From positions 1 to 64,000 of the forward strand of contig DXEM01000010.1 in the NCBI GenBank assembly GCA_019114985.1: a stretch of 64,000 bases of DNA, read 5' to 3'. Made by a program: the position numbers and the translations under genes. The DNA is from Candidatus Anaerostipes excrementavium. GTDB lineage: Bacteria > Bacillota > Clostridia > Lachnospirales > Lachnospiraceae. Below, piece after piece: positions 35,747 through 44,986 of the stretch (position 1 is its first letter; each line of letters opens with the position of its first letter). The notes below the pieces were generated by a model that was not told where the DNA came from, did no database searches, and worked only from the letters and a program-made list of their open reading frames with translations.

Positions 35747-35775
35747 AGACTTTTTCATGCTGTTTTAAGAAGGGA

Positions 35776-35994
35776 TTAGCATCCGCATCCGTTTCCGCCG
35801 AATCCGCTTCCTCCGCCGCAGCAGCAGCAAAGCAGCAGGATGATCCAAATGATGTCGCAGCATCCGTCACCGCCGAATCCGAATCCATCTCCTCCTCCGC
35901 AGCAGCAAAGCAGAATAATTAAAAGAAGGCATCCATTTCCTCCAAATCCTGAGCTGCAGGAATTTCCGCAGCCTGTAGCAGCTAAATCACTCAT
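35776..35994 (-). CDS. glycine/cysteine-rich small protein
   Basis: 72 residues: SDLAATGCGN at the start, then two tandem units, each a Gly/Cys segment plus a hydrophobic stretch (LLLIILLCCC and IIWIILLLCCCC). The composition and MSDLAAT start match the small proteins often auto-named chorion-class high-cysteine protein in Clostridia; that name comes from composition, not function. AGGAGG precedes the ATG. A membrane or spore-coat role is a guess. Confidence 0.75.
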   Translation of the reverse strand: MSDLAATGCGNSCSSGFGGNGCLLLIILLCCCGGGDGFGFGGDGCCDIIWIILLLCCCCGGGSGFGGNGCGC

Positions 35995-36025
35995 GTTCTA
36001 ATCCTCCTAGATTTATTTACAGTTT

Positions 36026-36054
36026 ATAGTATTCGGAGAATGGAAAGATGTGAA
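36026..36054 (-). promoter_or_regulatory. possible promoter of the Gly/Cys-rich gene
   Basis: On the minus strand TTCACA, 17 bp, TACTAT. Confidence 0.45.
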
Positions 36055-36083
36055 AAAATAACGGCCAAAGAAAGACCAGATTG

Positions 36084-36092
36084 TGATATAAT
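36084..36092 (+). promoter_or_regulatory. extended -10 promoter of thiE-thiD
   Basis: TGATATAAT (TGn plus a perfect TATAAT). No TPP riboswitch is seen in the leader. Confidence 0.55.
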
Positions 36093-36147
36093 TTTTATGG
36101 ACATGTGAGCCGGATTACCATTCAAGAGATAGAAAGAGGGATGAAAA

Positions 36148-36789
36148 TTGAAAATAAAAGCGGAAGATATGACATTATATGCGGTAACGGATGCGGCGTG
36201 GACCGGAGAAAAAACGTTGCTGCAGCAGGTAGAAGAGGCGCTGGAAGGAGGCATCACCTTTTTGCAGCTGAGGGAAAAACATCTGTCAGAAGAAGCGTTT
36301 TTAAAAGAGGCTTTGGAAATAAAAGCTGCTGCAAGAAGATTTCAGGTGCCTTTCGTGATTAATGATAACATTGAGATTGCTCTGGAATCCGGAGCGGACG
36401 GCGTTCATGTCGGACAGGATGATATGCCGGTGGAAGAAGTGAGAAAACGATTGGGTAACGACAAAATCATAGGGGTATCTGCACATAATGTAGAGGAAGC
36501 ATTGAAAGCAGAGAAAGGCGGCGCAGACTATCTGGGCGTGGGAGCCGTTTATGCGACATCCACAAAACAGAACGCATCGGTTGTTTCCATGGATGAGATG
36601 AAAAGAATCTGTCAGGCGGTTCATATTCCTGTGGCAGCCATCGGCGGGATCAAAAAAGATAATCTGCAAATATTAAAAGGAACAGGCGTGGATGGCGTTG
36701 CCGTTGTATCTGGGATTTTTGCGCAAAAAGATATCCGGAAAGCAGCCTTTGAACTATTGGAGGCAGTAAAGGAGATGAAAAAGGGATGA
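36148..36789 (+). CDS. thiE: thiamine phosphate synthase
   Basis: Joins hydroxymethylpyrimidine diphosphate and thiazole phosphate into thiamine phosphate. TIM-barrel enzyme with TLYAVTD, ITFLQLREK, VPFVINDNIEIALESGADGVH, VGAVYATSTK and a C-terminal AIGGI phosphate site. 213 residues, normal. The start is TTG with AGAGGG seven bases upstream; an ATG seven codons in would cut the first strand. Overlaps thiD by 4 bp. Confidence 0.93.
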   Translation: MKIKAEDMTLYAVTDAAWTGEKTLLQQVEEALEGGITFLQLREKHLSEEAFLKEALEIKAAARRFQVPFVINDNIEIALESGADGVHVGQDDMPVEEVRKRLGNDKIIGVSAHNVEEALKAEKGGADYLGVGAVYATSTKQNASVVSMDEMKRICQAVHIPVAAIGGIKKDNLQILKGTGVDGVAVVSGIFAQKDIRKAAFELLEAVKEMKKG

Positions 36790-37577
36790 AAACAGTTTTA
36801 ACAATTGCCGGATCCGACTGCAGCGGCGGTGCAGGAATCCAGGCAGATTTAAAAACAATCGCAGCCCATGGACTGTATGGAATGTCTGCGATTACTGCTT
36901 TAACGGCACAAAATACGACAGGGGTTTATGGAATCTTTGAGACCACAGGGGAATTTCTGGCAAAGCAGTTGGACTGCATTTTTCAGGATATTTATCCCGA
37001 TGCGGTAAAGATTGGCATGGCTGCCAATAAAGAGCTGATAGAGGTAATCGGAGAGAAATTAAAAGAATATCATGCAAAAAATATTGTAGTCGATCCGGTT
37101 ATGGTATCTACGAGCGGAAGCAGGCTGCTGAATGAAGATGCACAGGAGACTGCTGTGAATAAACTTTTTGCATTGGCGGACGTCATTACACCAAACATAC
37201 CGGAAGCAGAAGTTCTTTCCGGTATGTCCATTCATACGAAACAGGATATGTCAGAAGCGGTAAAGATAATATTTCCAAATGTCAAAGGCAGTGTTTTGTT
37301 AAAAGGAGGTCATGCAGTAGAGGATGCGAATGACCTTTTATATGACGGAGAAAATGAACATTGGTACCGGGGAAAGCGAGTAAATAATCCGAATACCCAC
37401 GGAACCGGATGCACTCTGTCTTCGGCGATTGCCTGCGGTCTGGCGGCTGGCAATAGTTTGTCAGAAAGTGTGGATCAGGCGAAACGTTACATTACAGGAG
37501 CTTTGGAAGATGGATTGGATCTGGGAAAGGGAAGCGGTCCCATGAACCATATGTATCAATTAAAAGAATTGAAGTAA
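36786..37577 (+). CDS. thiD: hydroxymethylpyrimidine/phosphomethylpyrimidine kinase
   Basis: Phosphorylates HMP and HMP-P for thiamine synthesis. Ribokinase-like fold: TIAGSDCSGGAGIQADLK at the N-terminus, ALTAQNT, DPVMVSTSG, TPNIPEAE, and NTHGTGCTLSSAIA with the catalytic Asp-free GTGC anion hole. 263 residues. Some members also act on pyridoxal; pairing with thiE favours thiamine here. Confidence 0.94.
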   Translation: MKTVLTIAGSDCSGGAGIQADLKTIAAHGLYGMSAITALTAQNTTGVYGIFETTGEFLAKQLDCIFQDIYPDAVKIGMAANKELIEVIGEKLKEYHAKNIVVDPVMVSTSGSRLLNEDAQETAVNKLFALADVITPNIPEAEVLSGMSIHTKQDMSEAVKIIFPNVKGSVLLKGGHAVEDANDLLYDGENEHWYRGKRVNNPNTHGTGCTLSSAIACGLAAGNSLSESVDQAKRYITGALEDGLDLGKGSGPMNHMYQLKELK

Positions 37578-37581
37578 AACA

Positions 37582-37609
37582 TTGATTTATTTTTTTCGCG
37601 TGGTATACT
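37582..37609 (+). promoter_or_regulatory. promoter of the MraY-like gene
   Basis: TTGATT, 16 bp, TATACT, with an extended TGg before the -10. Confidence 0.65.
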
Positions 37610-37662
37610 AAGAATTTAGGTAGTGAAAATGAGAAATCAAAAGATATATAGGAGGAATACCA

Positions 37663-38625
37663 ATGATTAATCTGATGACTGGAGGCGCTGTGCCGGTGAC
37701 TGCCTTTTTTGGCGTGATCCTTGCTTTTGCGCTCACCTGTTTTTTGACATCTTCATTTAACCAATATCTTCCGAAAGATATTGGAAGAGATTTTGCTCAT
37801 AATGGGAAATTATCCGCGGGAAAACCAAGAGGTGCGGGAATTATCTTTATTACCGTATTTACAGCGGCAGCGCTGCTCTTTGGAGAGATTTCGACAGAAA
37901 TGATCATTTATCTGGTTTTGGTTTTTGTAGAAATGCTGACAGGATTTATGGACGACGCCGCAGATGAGCCATGGGGAGAATATAAGAAAGGAATCTTGGA
38001 TTTCATTGTAGCTGCAATTGTAGCGCTGAATTATATGCATTTTAACTCTACAACGGTCGAGATCGCGACGATCGGTCTTAAGCTGAATATCCATCCGGTG
38101 ATCTTCTTTATCCTTACAATTATTCTGGTATGGGCGGCGATTAACGTCACCAACTGTTCCGACGGAGTGGATGGATTATCCGGCACTTTAACGATCATTA
38201 CGTTAGTTACCGTTTATGTGATTGATCAGATCAAGGGAGTCGGATTAGATTTTGCGTATATTATTTTACTATTTATTGTCTGCATTTTAGGATATCTTTG
38301 GTACAATGCAGCGCCAAGCAAACTGATGATGGGAGATGCCGGGTCAAGAGCCATGGGGATTTTCATCAGCATTGCCATTTTGAAGACAGGAAGCCCATTT
38401 TTATTCCTGCTGGCAGCAGCAGTTTTAATCGTGGACGGAGGCCTTGGATTGATCAAGGTTGCGCTTCTTCGATTTTTGAAAATACATATCTTTAAGAATA
38501 CGACGATGCCGCTTCATGACCATGTCCGCAAGAAGATTGGCTGGTCCAATACCCAGACAGTCTTCCGTTTTGCAATTATTCAGGTAGTGATATCCATTGC
38601 AGCTGTGTACTTGCTGATCATATAA
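37663..38625 (+). CDS. MraY-family phospho-sugar transferase
   Basis: Polytopic membrane enzyme of the MraY/WecA family, which loads a phospho-sugar onto undecaprenyl phosphate. Motifs: LTGFMDDAAD, NVTNCSDGVDGLSG, and MMGDAGSRAMG with catalytic and Mg-binding Asp residues. The third motif, normally a triple His, reads MPLHDHVRKKIGW. 320 residues, ~10 membrane helices. It is not in a cell-wall (mur) cluster, so it may be a second MraY or act on another polymer. Confidence 0.82.
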   Translation: MINLMTGGAVPVTAFFGVILAFALTCFLTSSFNQYLPKDIGRDFAHNGKLSAGKPRGAGIIFITVFTAAALLFGEISTEMIIYLVLVFVEMLTGFMDDAADEPWGEYKKGILDFIVAAIVALNYMHFNSTTVEIATIGLKLNIHPVIFFILTIILVWAAINVTNCSDGVDGLSGTLTIITLVTVYVIDQIKGVGLDFAYIILLFIVCILGYLWYNAAPSKLMMGDAGSRAMGIFISIAILKTGSPFLFLLAAAVLIVDGGLGLIKVALLRFLKIHIFKNTTMPLHDHVRKKIGWSNTQTVFRFAIIQVVISIAAVYLLII

Positions 38626-38655
38626 TATAGAAGAAAATAGAATTTTTCATAAGAT

Positions 38656-38727
38656 AAAAAAACACCAAACTTTAGGGAAGGCAGAGAAGCTGCCTGCCTT
38701 GTGATGACAAAGTTTGGTGTTTTCTTT
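38656..38727. terminator. bidirectional terminator between MraY-like and ECF genes
   Basis: AAAACACCAAACTTT pairs with AAAGTTTGGTGTTTT around an inner GGCAG/CTGCC hairpin, with T runs on both strands. Confidence 0.88.
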
Positions 38728-38728
38728 T

Positions 38729-39250
38729 CTAATTTAATCTTGCTTTTAAGGCTCGAACATCCGGGATGGCTTCTAGAATCGGGAATAAGATCGCAGAGAT
38801 AATCAAGCCGGAAAGTCCCTGTACGATATTTCCCGGAACACTTAAGAGTGCTGCGGCTCCTACGGTAAGATAACAGTAGACAAAATATAAGCCGGTCACC
38901 AGAATGGTCGCGCTGACACCGCATAAAATAACAGAAAAGATTTTGTTGACATTCTTAGATGTCATGGTCTTAAAGATAACAGCGGAAGCAAAAGCTACCA
39001 GAAATTTGATGACAAAAGTCACAGGAGCGAAATAAGCGTATCCTGTGAACAGATCCGCAAAAGCGGAGCCAACGCCGGCTGCGAAACCTCCGTACTTACG
39101 TCCGAGAATAATGCCGCTTAAGATAACGAAAGCATCTCCGAGATGAATATAGCCGTTGGTTGCTGCCAAAGGGATTTGGATCAGCATGGTAGCGATACAG
39201 CAAAGCGCTGTAAATAGTGCGGTGTAAATCAGTGTTTTTAAATGTTGCAT
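38729..39250 (-). CDS. ECF transporter substrate-binding (S) component
   Basis: Small membrane protein of the ECF-type vitamin transporter S components: TALFTALCCIATMLIQIPL, GYIHLGDAFVILSGIILG and GGFAAGVGSAFADLFTGY. 173 residues, about six helices. It needs a shared energising module (EcfAA'T), not in the window. The neighbouring thiE-thiD genes make a thiamine precursor possible, but no TPP riboswitch supports it and the substrate is open. Confidence 0.82.
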   Translation of the reverse strand: MQHLKTLIYTALFTALCCIATMLIQIPLAATNGYIHLGDAFVILSGIILGRKYGGFAAGVGSAFADLFTGYAYFAPVTFVIKFLVAFASAVIFKTMTSKNVNKIFSVILCGVSATILVTGLYFVYCYLTVGAAALLSVPGNIVQGLSGLIISAILFPILEAIPDVRALKARLN

Positions 39251-39367
39251 TTTGTATTCCTCCTTTTCTTTTTCGTATCGTAATACAAAATTGGTACTTT
39301 AAAAAATGCCAGTTATAATATTTTTGATAGCGCCAGATTGTTTTTGCTTTTCTATTGTTCTATGTTG

Positions 39368-39376
39368 TGGTATAAT
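39368..39376 (+). promoter_or_regulatory. extended -10 promoter of the aconitase gene
   Basis: TGGTATAAT (TGn plus a perfect TATAAT) about 25 bp before GGAGG. Confidence 0.6.
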
Positions 39377-39409
39377 AAATGGCAAAAATAAATTGCAGGA
39401 GGATAAGAC

Positions 39410-41692
39410 ATGATTCATTTGTTTTCAGAAGGCGCGTACCTTGTACATGGAACTACGTTGGTGAAAGAATCTGAAAAAGAGAGATTAGGCCAGATGGTAG
39501 GTCAGGTACCGGACAAAGAAGAAGCGGCAAAGCAGACCATTGCCTATGGAATCTTAAAAGAACATAATACATCAGGAAATATGAATCAGCTTCAGATCAA
39601 ATTTGACAAGCTGACTTCTCATGATATTACATTTGTGGGTATTATTCAGACAGCTCGTGCATCAGGAATTGAGAAGTTCCCGGTGCCATATGTACTGACC
39701 AACTGTCATAACAGCCTATGCGCTGTCGGCGGAACGATCAATGAGGATGACCATATGTTCGGATTGACAGCGGCCAAAAAATACGGCGGTATGTATGTTC
39801 CGCCGCATCAGGCAGTTATCCATCAGTTTGCCCGCGAGATGCTGGCAGGCGGAGGAAAGATGATCCTTGGATCTGACAGCCATACCCGCTATGGCGCTCT
39901 TGGAACCATGGCCATGGGAGAAGGCGGTCCGGAGCTTGTAAAACAGCTGCTGAACCGAACCTATGATATTAATATGCCGGATGTGATCGGTATCTATCTG
40001 AAAGGAAAACCGGCTAAAGGAGTCGGACCTCAGGACGTTGCGCTGGCAATTATCGGTGCTGTATTTGAAAAGGGATATGTGAATAATAAAGTCATGGAAT
40101 TCGTCGGACCTGGTGTCGACAGCTTAAGCGCTGATTTCAGAATCGGAATCGATGTTATGACAACAGAGACGACTTGTCTTTCTTCTATTTGGAAAACAGA
40201 TCAGACGATCAAAGAATTTTATGAGATCCATGGAAGAGAAGAAGAATATAAAGAATTGAATCCTGGAGATGTGGCATATTATGATGGCATTGTGGAAGTG
40301 GATCTGGATCAGATTCAGCCAATGATTGCAATGCCATTCCACCCAAGCAACACTTACACGATTCAGGAAGTGAATGAGAATCTGGAAGATATTCTTGCAG
40401 ATGTGGAGAAACGAGCTCAGGTAAGTTTGGATGGAGCGGTTGACTATTCTTTAAGAGATAAGATCCGCAATGGAAGATTATATGTCGATCAGGGAATCAT
40501 TGCCGGATGTGCCGGAGGAGGATATGAAAATATCTGTGCTGCAGCCAATATCCTGAAAGGAACCAGCATCGGAGCAGATGAGTTCACATTAAGCGTTTAT
40601 CCTGCAAGTACACCGATTTATATGGAATTGGTGAAAAACGGTGCAGTTGCCGATTTAATGCAGACAGGAGCCATTGTAAAAACTGCGTTCTGCGGTCCAT
40701 GTTTTGGAGCCGGAGATACGCCTGCGAACAATGCGTTTAGTATCCGTCATTCTACCAGAAACTTCCCGAACCGTGAAGGTTCCAAGCTTCAGAGCGGACA
40801 GATTGCATCTGTGGCCTTAATGGATGCCAGATCCATCGCAGCTACCGCGGCAAACAAAGGATATTTGACAGCAGCTACCGATGTGGAAGCAGAAGATTTT
40901 ATTCCAAAATATCATTTTGATAAAACGATTTATGAAAATCGTGTATTTGACAGCAAAGGAATCGCAGATCCTTCGGTTGAGATCCAGTTTGGACCAAATA
41001 TCAAAGACTGGCCGGAAATGCCGGCATTCCCGGAACATATGCTGCTGAAAGTTGTATCTGAGATTCATGATCCGGTGACAACAACAGACGAATTAATTCC
41101 ATCCGGGGAGACTTCTTCATATCGTTCAAATCCTCTGGGACTTGCGGAATTTGCATTATCCAGAAAAGATCCGGCGTATGTCGGACTGGCAAAAGAAGTC
41201 CAGAAAGCGGAAAAGGCTTTGGAAGAGGGAAAAGATCCGGCTCAAGCATTTCCGGAAGTAAAAGAGATTTTAGATGCCGTGAAAGCAGAATATGCTCAGG
41301 TAACCAATGAGAATCTGGGAATCGGAAGCACGATTTTTGCAGTGAAGCCGGGAGACGGATCTGCCAGAGAACAGGCCGCTTCCTGCCAGAAAGTATTAGG
41401 CGGATGGGCCAATATTGCCAATGAATATGCGACAAAGAGATATCGCTCTAATCTGATTAACTGGGGGATGGTTCCATTTATTATAGATGAAGGGGAACTG
41501 CCGTTTAAGAATCATGATTATATTTTCGTACCGGATATTAAGAAAGCGATTATAGATAAACAGACAGAGATTCCGGCATATGTTGTAACGGAAGAGGGAC
41601 TGAGAAGCATTCAGTTAAAATTAGGTGAGCTAACCGATGATGAAAGAGAAATCATCTTAAAAGGCTGTCTGATTAATTATTACAAAGGTTAA
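39410..41692 (+). CDS. aconitate hydratase family protein
   Basis: Iron-sulphur hydratase of the aconitase superfamily, with all four domains in one chain (760 residues). Cluster cysteines are in TNCHNSLC-type and FCGPCFGAG segments; SDSHTRYG and the C-terminal swivel domain ([25 protein letters not shown]) fit. It most likely isomerises citrate to isocitrate in the partial oxidative branch leading to glutamate. No citrate synthase or isocitrate dehydrogenase is nearby, so another hydroxyacid substrate is possible. Confidence 0.87.
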   Translation: MIHLFSEGAYLVHGTTLVKESEKERLGQMVGQVPDKEEAAKQTIAYGILKEHNTSGNMNQLQIKFDKLTSHDITFVGIIQTARASGIEKFPVPYVLTNCHNSLCAVGGTINEDDHMFGLTAAKKYGGMYVPPHQAVIHQFAREMLAGGGKMILGSDSHTRYGALGTMAMGEGGPELVKQLLNRTYDINMPDVIGIYLKGKPAKGVGPQDVALAIIGAVFEKGYVNNKVMEFVGPGVDSLSADFRIGIDVMTTETTCLSSIWKTDQTIKEFYEIHGREEEYKELNPGDVAYYDGIVEVDLDQIQPMIAMPFHPSNTYTIQEVNENLEDILADVEKRAQVSLDGAVDYSLRDKIRNGRLYVDQGIIAGCAGGGYENICAAANILKGTSIGADEFTLSVYPASTPIYMELVKNGAVADLMQTGAIVKTAFCGPCFGAGDTPANNAFSIRHSTRNFPNREGSKLQSGQIASVALMDARSIAATAANKGYLTAATDVEAEDFIPKYHFDKTIYENRVFDSKGIADPSVEIQFGPNIKDWPEMPAFPEHMLLKVVSEIHDPVTTTDELIPSGETSSYRSNPLGLAEFALSRKDPAYVGLAKEVQKAEKALEEGKDPAQAFPEVKEILDAVKAEYAQVTNENLGIGSTIFAVKPGDGSAREQAASCQKVLGGWANIANEYATKRYRSNLINWGMVPFIIDEGELPFKNHDYIFVPDIKKAIIDKQTEIPAYVVTEEGLRSIQLKLGELTDDEREIILKGCLINYYKG

Positions 41693-41704
41693 GAAAAAAA
41701 GAAG

Positions 41705-41740
41705 AGTGAGTCCTTGCCATGGCGCGGGGCTCACTTTTTT
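41705..41740 (+). terminator. terminator of the aconitase gene
   Basis: AGTGAGTCC pairs with GGGCTCACT (one G-T), followed by six T. Confidence 0.88.
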
Positions 41741-41824
41741 CTGTCAAATTCCAGAATAAAAACGAACAAATATTACAGAAATGTGAAGAAATTAAAGAAA
41801 ATTAAGAAAAATATTAAAAAAACA

Positions 41825-41853
41825 TTGACAAATGTGTAGAAGTTGTGTAGAAT
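41825..41853 (+). promoter_or_regulatory. promoter of the NlpC/P60 gene
   Basis: TTGACA, 17 bp, TAGAAT. Confidence 0.8.
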
Positions 41854-41906
41854 CCTAACTAATGTGACAGATATAAAGGAAACGATAAACAAGTTAGGAG
41901 ATTTAT

Positions 41907-42371
41907 ATGAAACACTTTATCGCGAAACTTTTTGTTTTATTTATGATGGCGGCAGCGTCTTTAACAATGACGACAGCTAATATGGAAACAGATGCACAGG
42001 CGGCTACAAGCAAAGGGCAGAAGGTCGTTAATTATGCAAAGAAATATGTTGGAAACAAATATAAATACGGCGGAACAAGCTTAACAAAAGGAGCTGACTG
42101 CTCCGGATTTACAATGGCAGTTTACAAGAAGTTTGGAAAGAAACTTCCGCACTCATCTTCCGCACAGAGAAGAGTTGGAAAGAAAGTATCCGGAGGAATC
42201 AAGAAGGCGAAGCCGGGAGATTTGATTTGCTACAGCGGCCATGTAGCGATTTATATGGGAAAGAACAAGATCGTTCATGCCAGCAATAAAGCAAAATATC
42301 CAAAAGGCGGAATTAAAGTTTCCAATAATGCGAAATATAAGAAGATCTTAGCAGTTCGCAGATTAGTTTAA
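41907..42371 (+). CDS. secreted NlpC/P60 peptidoglycan hydrolase
   Basis: Small secreted cysteine peptidase cleaving stem peptides. A signal peptide (about residues 1-33, ending AQAA) is followed by one NlpC/P60 domain with catalytic Cys in DCSGF and His in GHVAIYMG, then HAS. 154 residues: only the catalytic domain, no wall-binding repeats. The mature protein is strongly basic, which may hold it to the wall. Alone under its own near-consensus promoter. Confidence 0.9.
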   Translation: MKHFIAKLFVLFMMAAASLTMTTANMETDAQAATSKGQKVVNYAKKYVGNKYKYGGTSLTKGADCSGFTMAVYKKFGKKLPHSSSAQRRVGKKVSGGIKKAKPGDLICYSGHVAIYMGKNKIVHASNKAKYPKGGIKVSNNAKYKKILAVRRLV

Positions 42372-42383
42372 GAAGTACATAAT

Positions 42384-42416
42384 AGAGAGGCATTCAGCGG
42401 AATGTCTCTTTTTTGA
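42384..42416 (+). terminator. terminator of the NlpC/P60 gene
   Basis: AGAG-CATTC pairs with GAATG-CTCT, then six T. Confidence 0.85.
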
Positions 42417-42458
42417 TTTCATAAGAAACTTCGTCCCTATGAAATCAAAAGCCTAGTC

Positions 42459-42488
42459 TTGACAGTGGAAAGAAGAACATATTATAAT
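42459..42488 (+). promoter_or_regulatory. promoter of fabV
   Basis: TTGACA, 18 bp, TATAAT. A TCCGC/GCGGA hairpin lies in the leader just before the ribosome site. Confidence 0.75.
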
Positions 42489-42554
42489 TTGATAGAATAA
42501 AGCAATTGATAAGTGAAGAATTCCGCCAAGGCGGATGATGAAAGGAAGAAGAAT

Positions 42555-43745
42555 ATGATTATAGCGCCAAAAGTAAGAGATTTTTTATGTCTGACAGCTC
42601 ATCCGGAAGGATGTAAAAAAAATGTTCAAAAGCAGATCGAGTATGTACGTTCTCATGGAGAGATTGAAGGAAACGCGAAGAAAGTACTTGTGATCGGAGG
42701 TTCCACAGGATATGGATTGGCTTCCAGGATCGTTGCGGCTTTTGGATGCGGCGCTGACACCCTCAGTATCATGTTTGAACGCACAGCAAAGGGAAAGAGA
42801 ACGGCGACTCCTGGCTGGTATAATACAGCAGCATTTGAAGAATTTGCACAGGCAGAGGGCAAATATGCAAAAACGATCAACGGTGACGCTTTTTCAAAAG
42901 AAATCAAAGATCAGACAATCGAGACGATCCGCAAAGATTTCGGCAAAGTTGATGTGGTAATTTACAGTCTGGCAGCTCCAAGGAGAACAGCGCCGGATGG
43001 AGTTACTTATAACTCCGTGCTGAAGACGACAGGAGAAGATTTTACCAATAAGAATCTGAATTTAAAGGATAATACCGTTGAATTAAAGACCATTCCGGCG
43101 GCAACGGAAGAAGAAGTAGAGGCAACGGTAAAAGTTATGGGCGGAGAAGATTGGAAGCTTTGGATGGAAGCGCTCAGCGAGGCGGATGTTTTAAGTGAGA
43201 ACGCAGTAACTGTAGCATATTCTTATATTGGATCTGAACTTACATATCCGATCTACTTTGAAGGAACCATCGGCGCTGCGAAGAAGGATCTTCACAAGAC
43301 GGCAGATGACATTACAGAAGCGTTAAAGGATAAAGGAGTAAAGGCATATATCTCTGTAAATAAAGGACTGGTAACTCAGGCCAGTGCGGCTATCCCGATT
43401 GTGCCTCTTTACATGTCTCTTCTTTACAAAGTCATGAAAGAGAAAGACCTTCATGAAGGATGTATCGAACAGATGGAGCGTCTTTTCGAAGAGAAGAAGC
43501 TTTTAACAGACGCCCAGACCGATGAAAACGGATGGATTCGTCTCGATGACTGGGAATTAAGAGATGAAGTCCAGGATGAAGTAAAACGCCGCTGGGAAGT
43601 GGTTGACACAGATAATATTCAGGAATATGGGGACATTGAAGGTTATTGGGATGACTTTTATCAAATGTTCGGATTCCGCGAGGAAGGCGTGGATTATGAT
43701 GCGGATGTAGACCCGGCAGTTGTAATCCCAAGTTTGGAAGCATAA
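42555..43745 (+). CDS. fabV: enoyl-ACP / trans-2-enoyl-CoA reductase, FabV/TER family
   Basis: NADH-dependent reductase of the FabV/TER family, which reduces enoyl-ACP or crotonyl-CoA. GGSTGYGLASRIVAAFG is the nucleotide site, SLAAPRRT is conserved, and the catalytic Tyr-x8-Lys lies in YFEGTIGAAKK. 396 residues, full length. The start is the ATG after AAAGGAAGA; an upstream frame start lacks a site. In a butyrate producer it could bypass Bcd/Etf; a fatty-acid role is equally plausible. Confidence 0.92.
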   Translation: MIIAPKVRDFLCLTAHPEGCKKNVQKQIEYVRSHGEIEGNAKKVLVIGGSTGYGLASRIVAAFGCGADTLSIMFERTAKGKRTATPGWYNTAAFEEFAQAEGKYAKTINGDAFSKEIKDQTIETIRKDFGKVDVVIYSLAAPRRTAPDGVTYNSVLKTTGEDFTNKNLNLKDNTVELKTIPAATEEEVEATVKVMGGEDWKLWMEALSEADVLSENAVTVAYSYIGSELTYPIYFEGTIGAAKKDLHKTADDITEALKDKGVKAYISVNKGLVTQASAAIPIVPLYMSLLYKVMKEKDLHEGCIEQMERLFEEKKLLTDAQTDENGWIRLDDWELRDEVQDEVKRRWEVVDTDNIQEYGDIEGYWDDFYQMFGFREEGVDYDADVDPAVVIPSLEA

Positions 43746-43748
43746 GAG

Positions 43749-44882
43749 ATGTCGGCAGAACTAATTATTACAAAGATGAAAAACTATTTTGTCAGTGCGT
43801 GGCTCCAGGATCATAAGATCGTGGAGCTTCACTGCTGTGATGCAAAACAAAAGAGCATCATTGGGAACATTTATATTGGAAAAGTTAAAAATGTTGTCAA
43901 GAATATCAACGGAGCTTTTGTAGAATTCGAAAAGGGAGAACTTGGCTTTTTGCCGATGCGGGACCGCAGTTTGAAGGCGGAAGAAGAGATCCTTGTCCAG
44001 GTTAAGAAAGAAGGAACAAGGGAGAAAAAGCCTCTATTGTCCCAGCAGATCGAATTAACCGGGAAATATTTGGTTTTGACTTCTGATCGGGCTTCCATTG
44101 GGATCTCCAATAAGATCCGGGATAAAAAGCAAAGAGAAGAGCTTCGGGATATGACAGAATGTCTGGTGACAGATACTTACGGATTTATCCTGCGGACCAG
44201 AGCTGCCGCAGCGCCAAAAGAAGCTGTGATGCAGGAAGCACGTGAGCTTTCTCAAAAATTTGAAAGTATTCTTCAAAAGAGTTGTTACCGAAGTGCGTTT
44301 CAGCTTTTGGAAGTGAATCAGAACATGGAATCCGAGCTTTTGTTCGGGAAGATGGCGGATGAAGTTTTGCAGGTTATAACAGACCAGGAGATTTTGGGAG
44401 AATCGTTGACACGGCAGGGATACCCGGTAAAAATGGAGACGGATCGAACGGCGATTGAGCGGAAATATCGGATTCGCCACTTTTTAAAAGAAGCTTTGAG
44501 CCAAAAAGTCTGGATGAAGTCCGGCGGCTTTTTGTATGTTGAGCAGACAGAAGCCATGGCGGTCATTGATGTAAATACAGGGAAATCCATTGGAAAAGGG
44601 AAAAAAGAAGATCATATCCGTGACACAAATCTGGAAGCAGCCAAAGAAGCGGCCAGACAGATCCGTTTGAGAAATTTATCCGGAATTATTGTGATTGACT
44701 TTATTGATATGAAGTCAGAATACGATAAGGAAACCCTCCTTCGGGTGATGCAGATGTATTTGGATCAAGACTCCAAGAAAGCGGTGGCCGTGGATCTAAC
44801 GAAGCTGGGATTAATGGAAATTACAAGAAAAAAAGAAAGAAATCCAATATTTCGTCAAATTGCTATTGACATTCTGGATTAG
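43749..44882 (+). CDS. ribonuclease E/G-family protein (short form)
   Basis: S1-like domain (GNIYIGKVKNVVKNINGAFVEF, LPMRD) followed by an RNase G-type catalytic domain with VIDVNTGK and IIVIDFIDM, which carry the metal-binding Asp/Asn residues. It ends soon after LGLMEITRKKERNP, at 377 residues (E. coli RNase G about 489), and lacks the Cys pair of the zinc-link. It starts 3 bp after fabV and precedes rplU, where rne/rng genes are commonly found. Endonuclease activity is inferred. Confidence 0.87.
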   Translation: MSAELIITKMKNYFVSAWLQDHKIVELHCCDAKQKSIIGNIYIGKVKNVVKNINGAFVEFEKGELGFLPMRDRSLKAEEEILVQVKKEGTREKKPLLSQQIELTGKYLVLTSDRASIGISNKIRDKKQREELRDMTECLVTDTYGFILRTRAAAAPKEAVMQEARELSQKFESILQKSCYRSAFQLLEVNQNMESELLFGKMADEVLQVITDQEILGESLTRQGYPVKMETDRTAIERKYRIRHFLKEALSQKVWMKSGGFLYVEQTEAMAVIDVNTGKSIGKGKKEDHIRDTNLEAAKEAARQIRLRNLSGIIVIDFIDMKSEYDKETLLRVMQMYLDQDSKKAVAVDLTKLGLMEITRKKERNPIFRQIAIDILD

Positions 44883-44889
44883 TGTTGGT

Positions 44890-44985
44890 ATTATAACAAG
44901 GTATGCCGCACAGCGAGGTATAAGAATTCTTTGGATTGCCCGGAGAATCACCGAAGCTGGCGAGATTGATCATAGGAGGTGCCGT
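44890..44985 (+). ncRNA. probable L21 ribosomal protein leader
   Basis: The 104-bp gap before rplU has the short GGTATGCCGCACAGCGAGGT core that I recall from L21 leaders of Firmicutes, where L21 or a partner represses its own operon. I identify it by position and this core, not by a model fit. Confidence 0.5.
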
Positions 44986-44986
44986 G

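Noticed and set aside
35995-36147. TPP riboswitch before thiE
   Set aside because: No CTGAGA-type core or paired arms in the short leader.
44936-44986. Upstream start for rplU
   Set aside because: The extra residues are the leader RNA; AGGAGGT fixes the later ATG.
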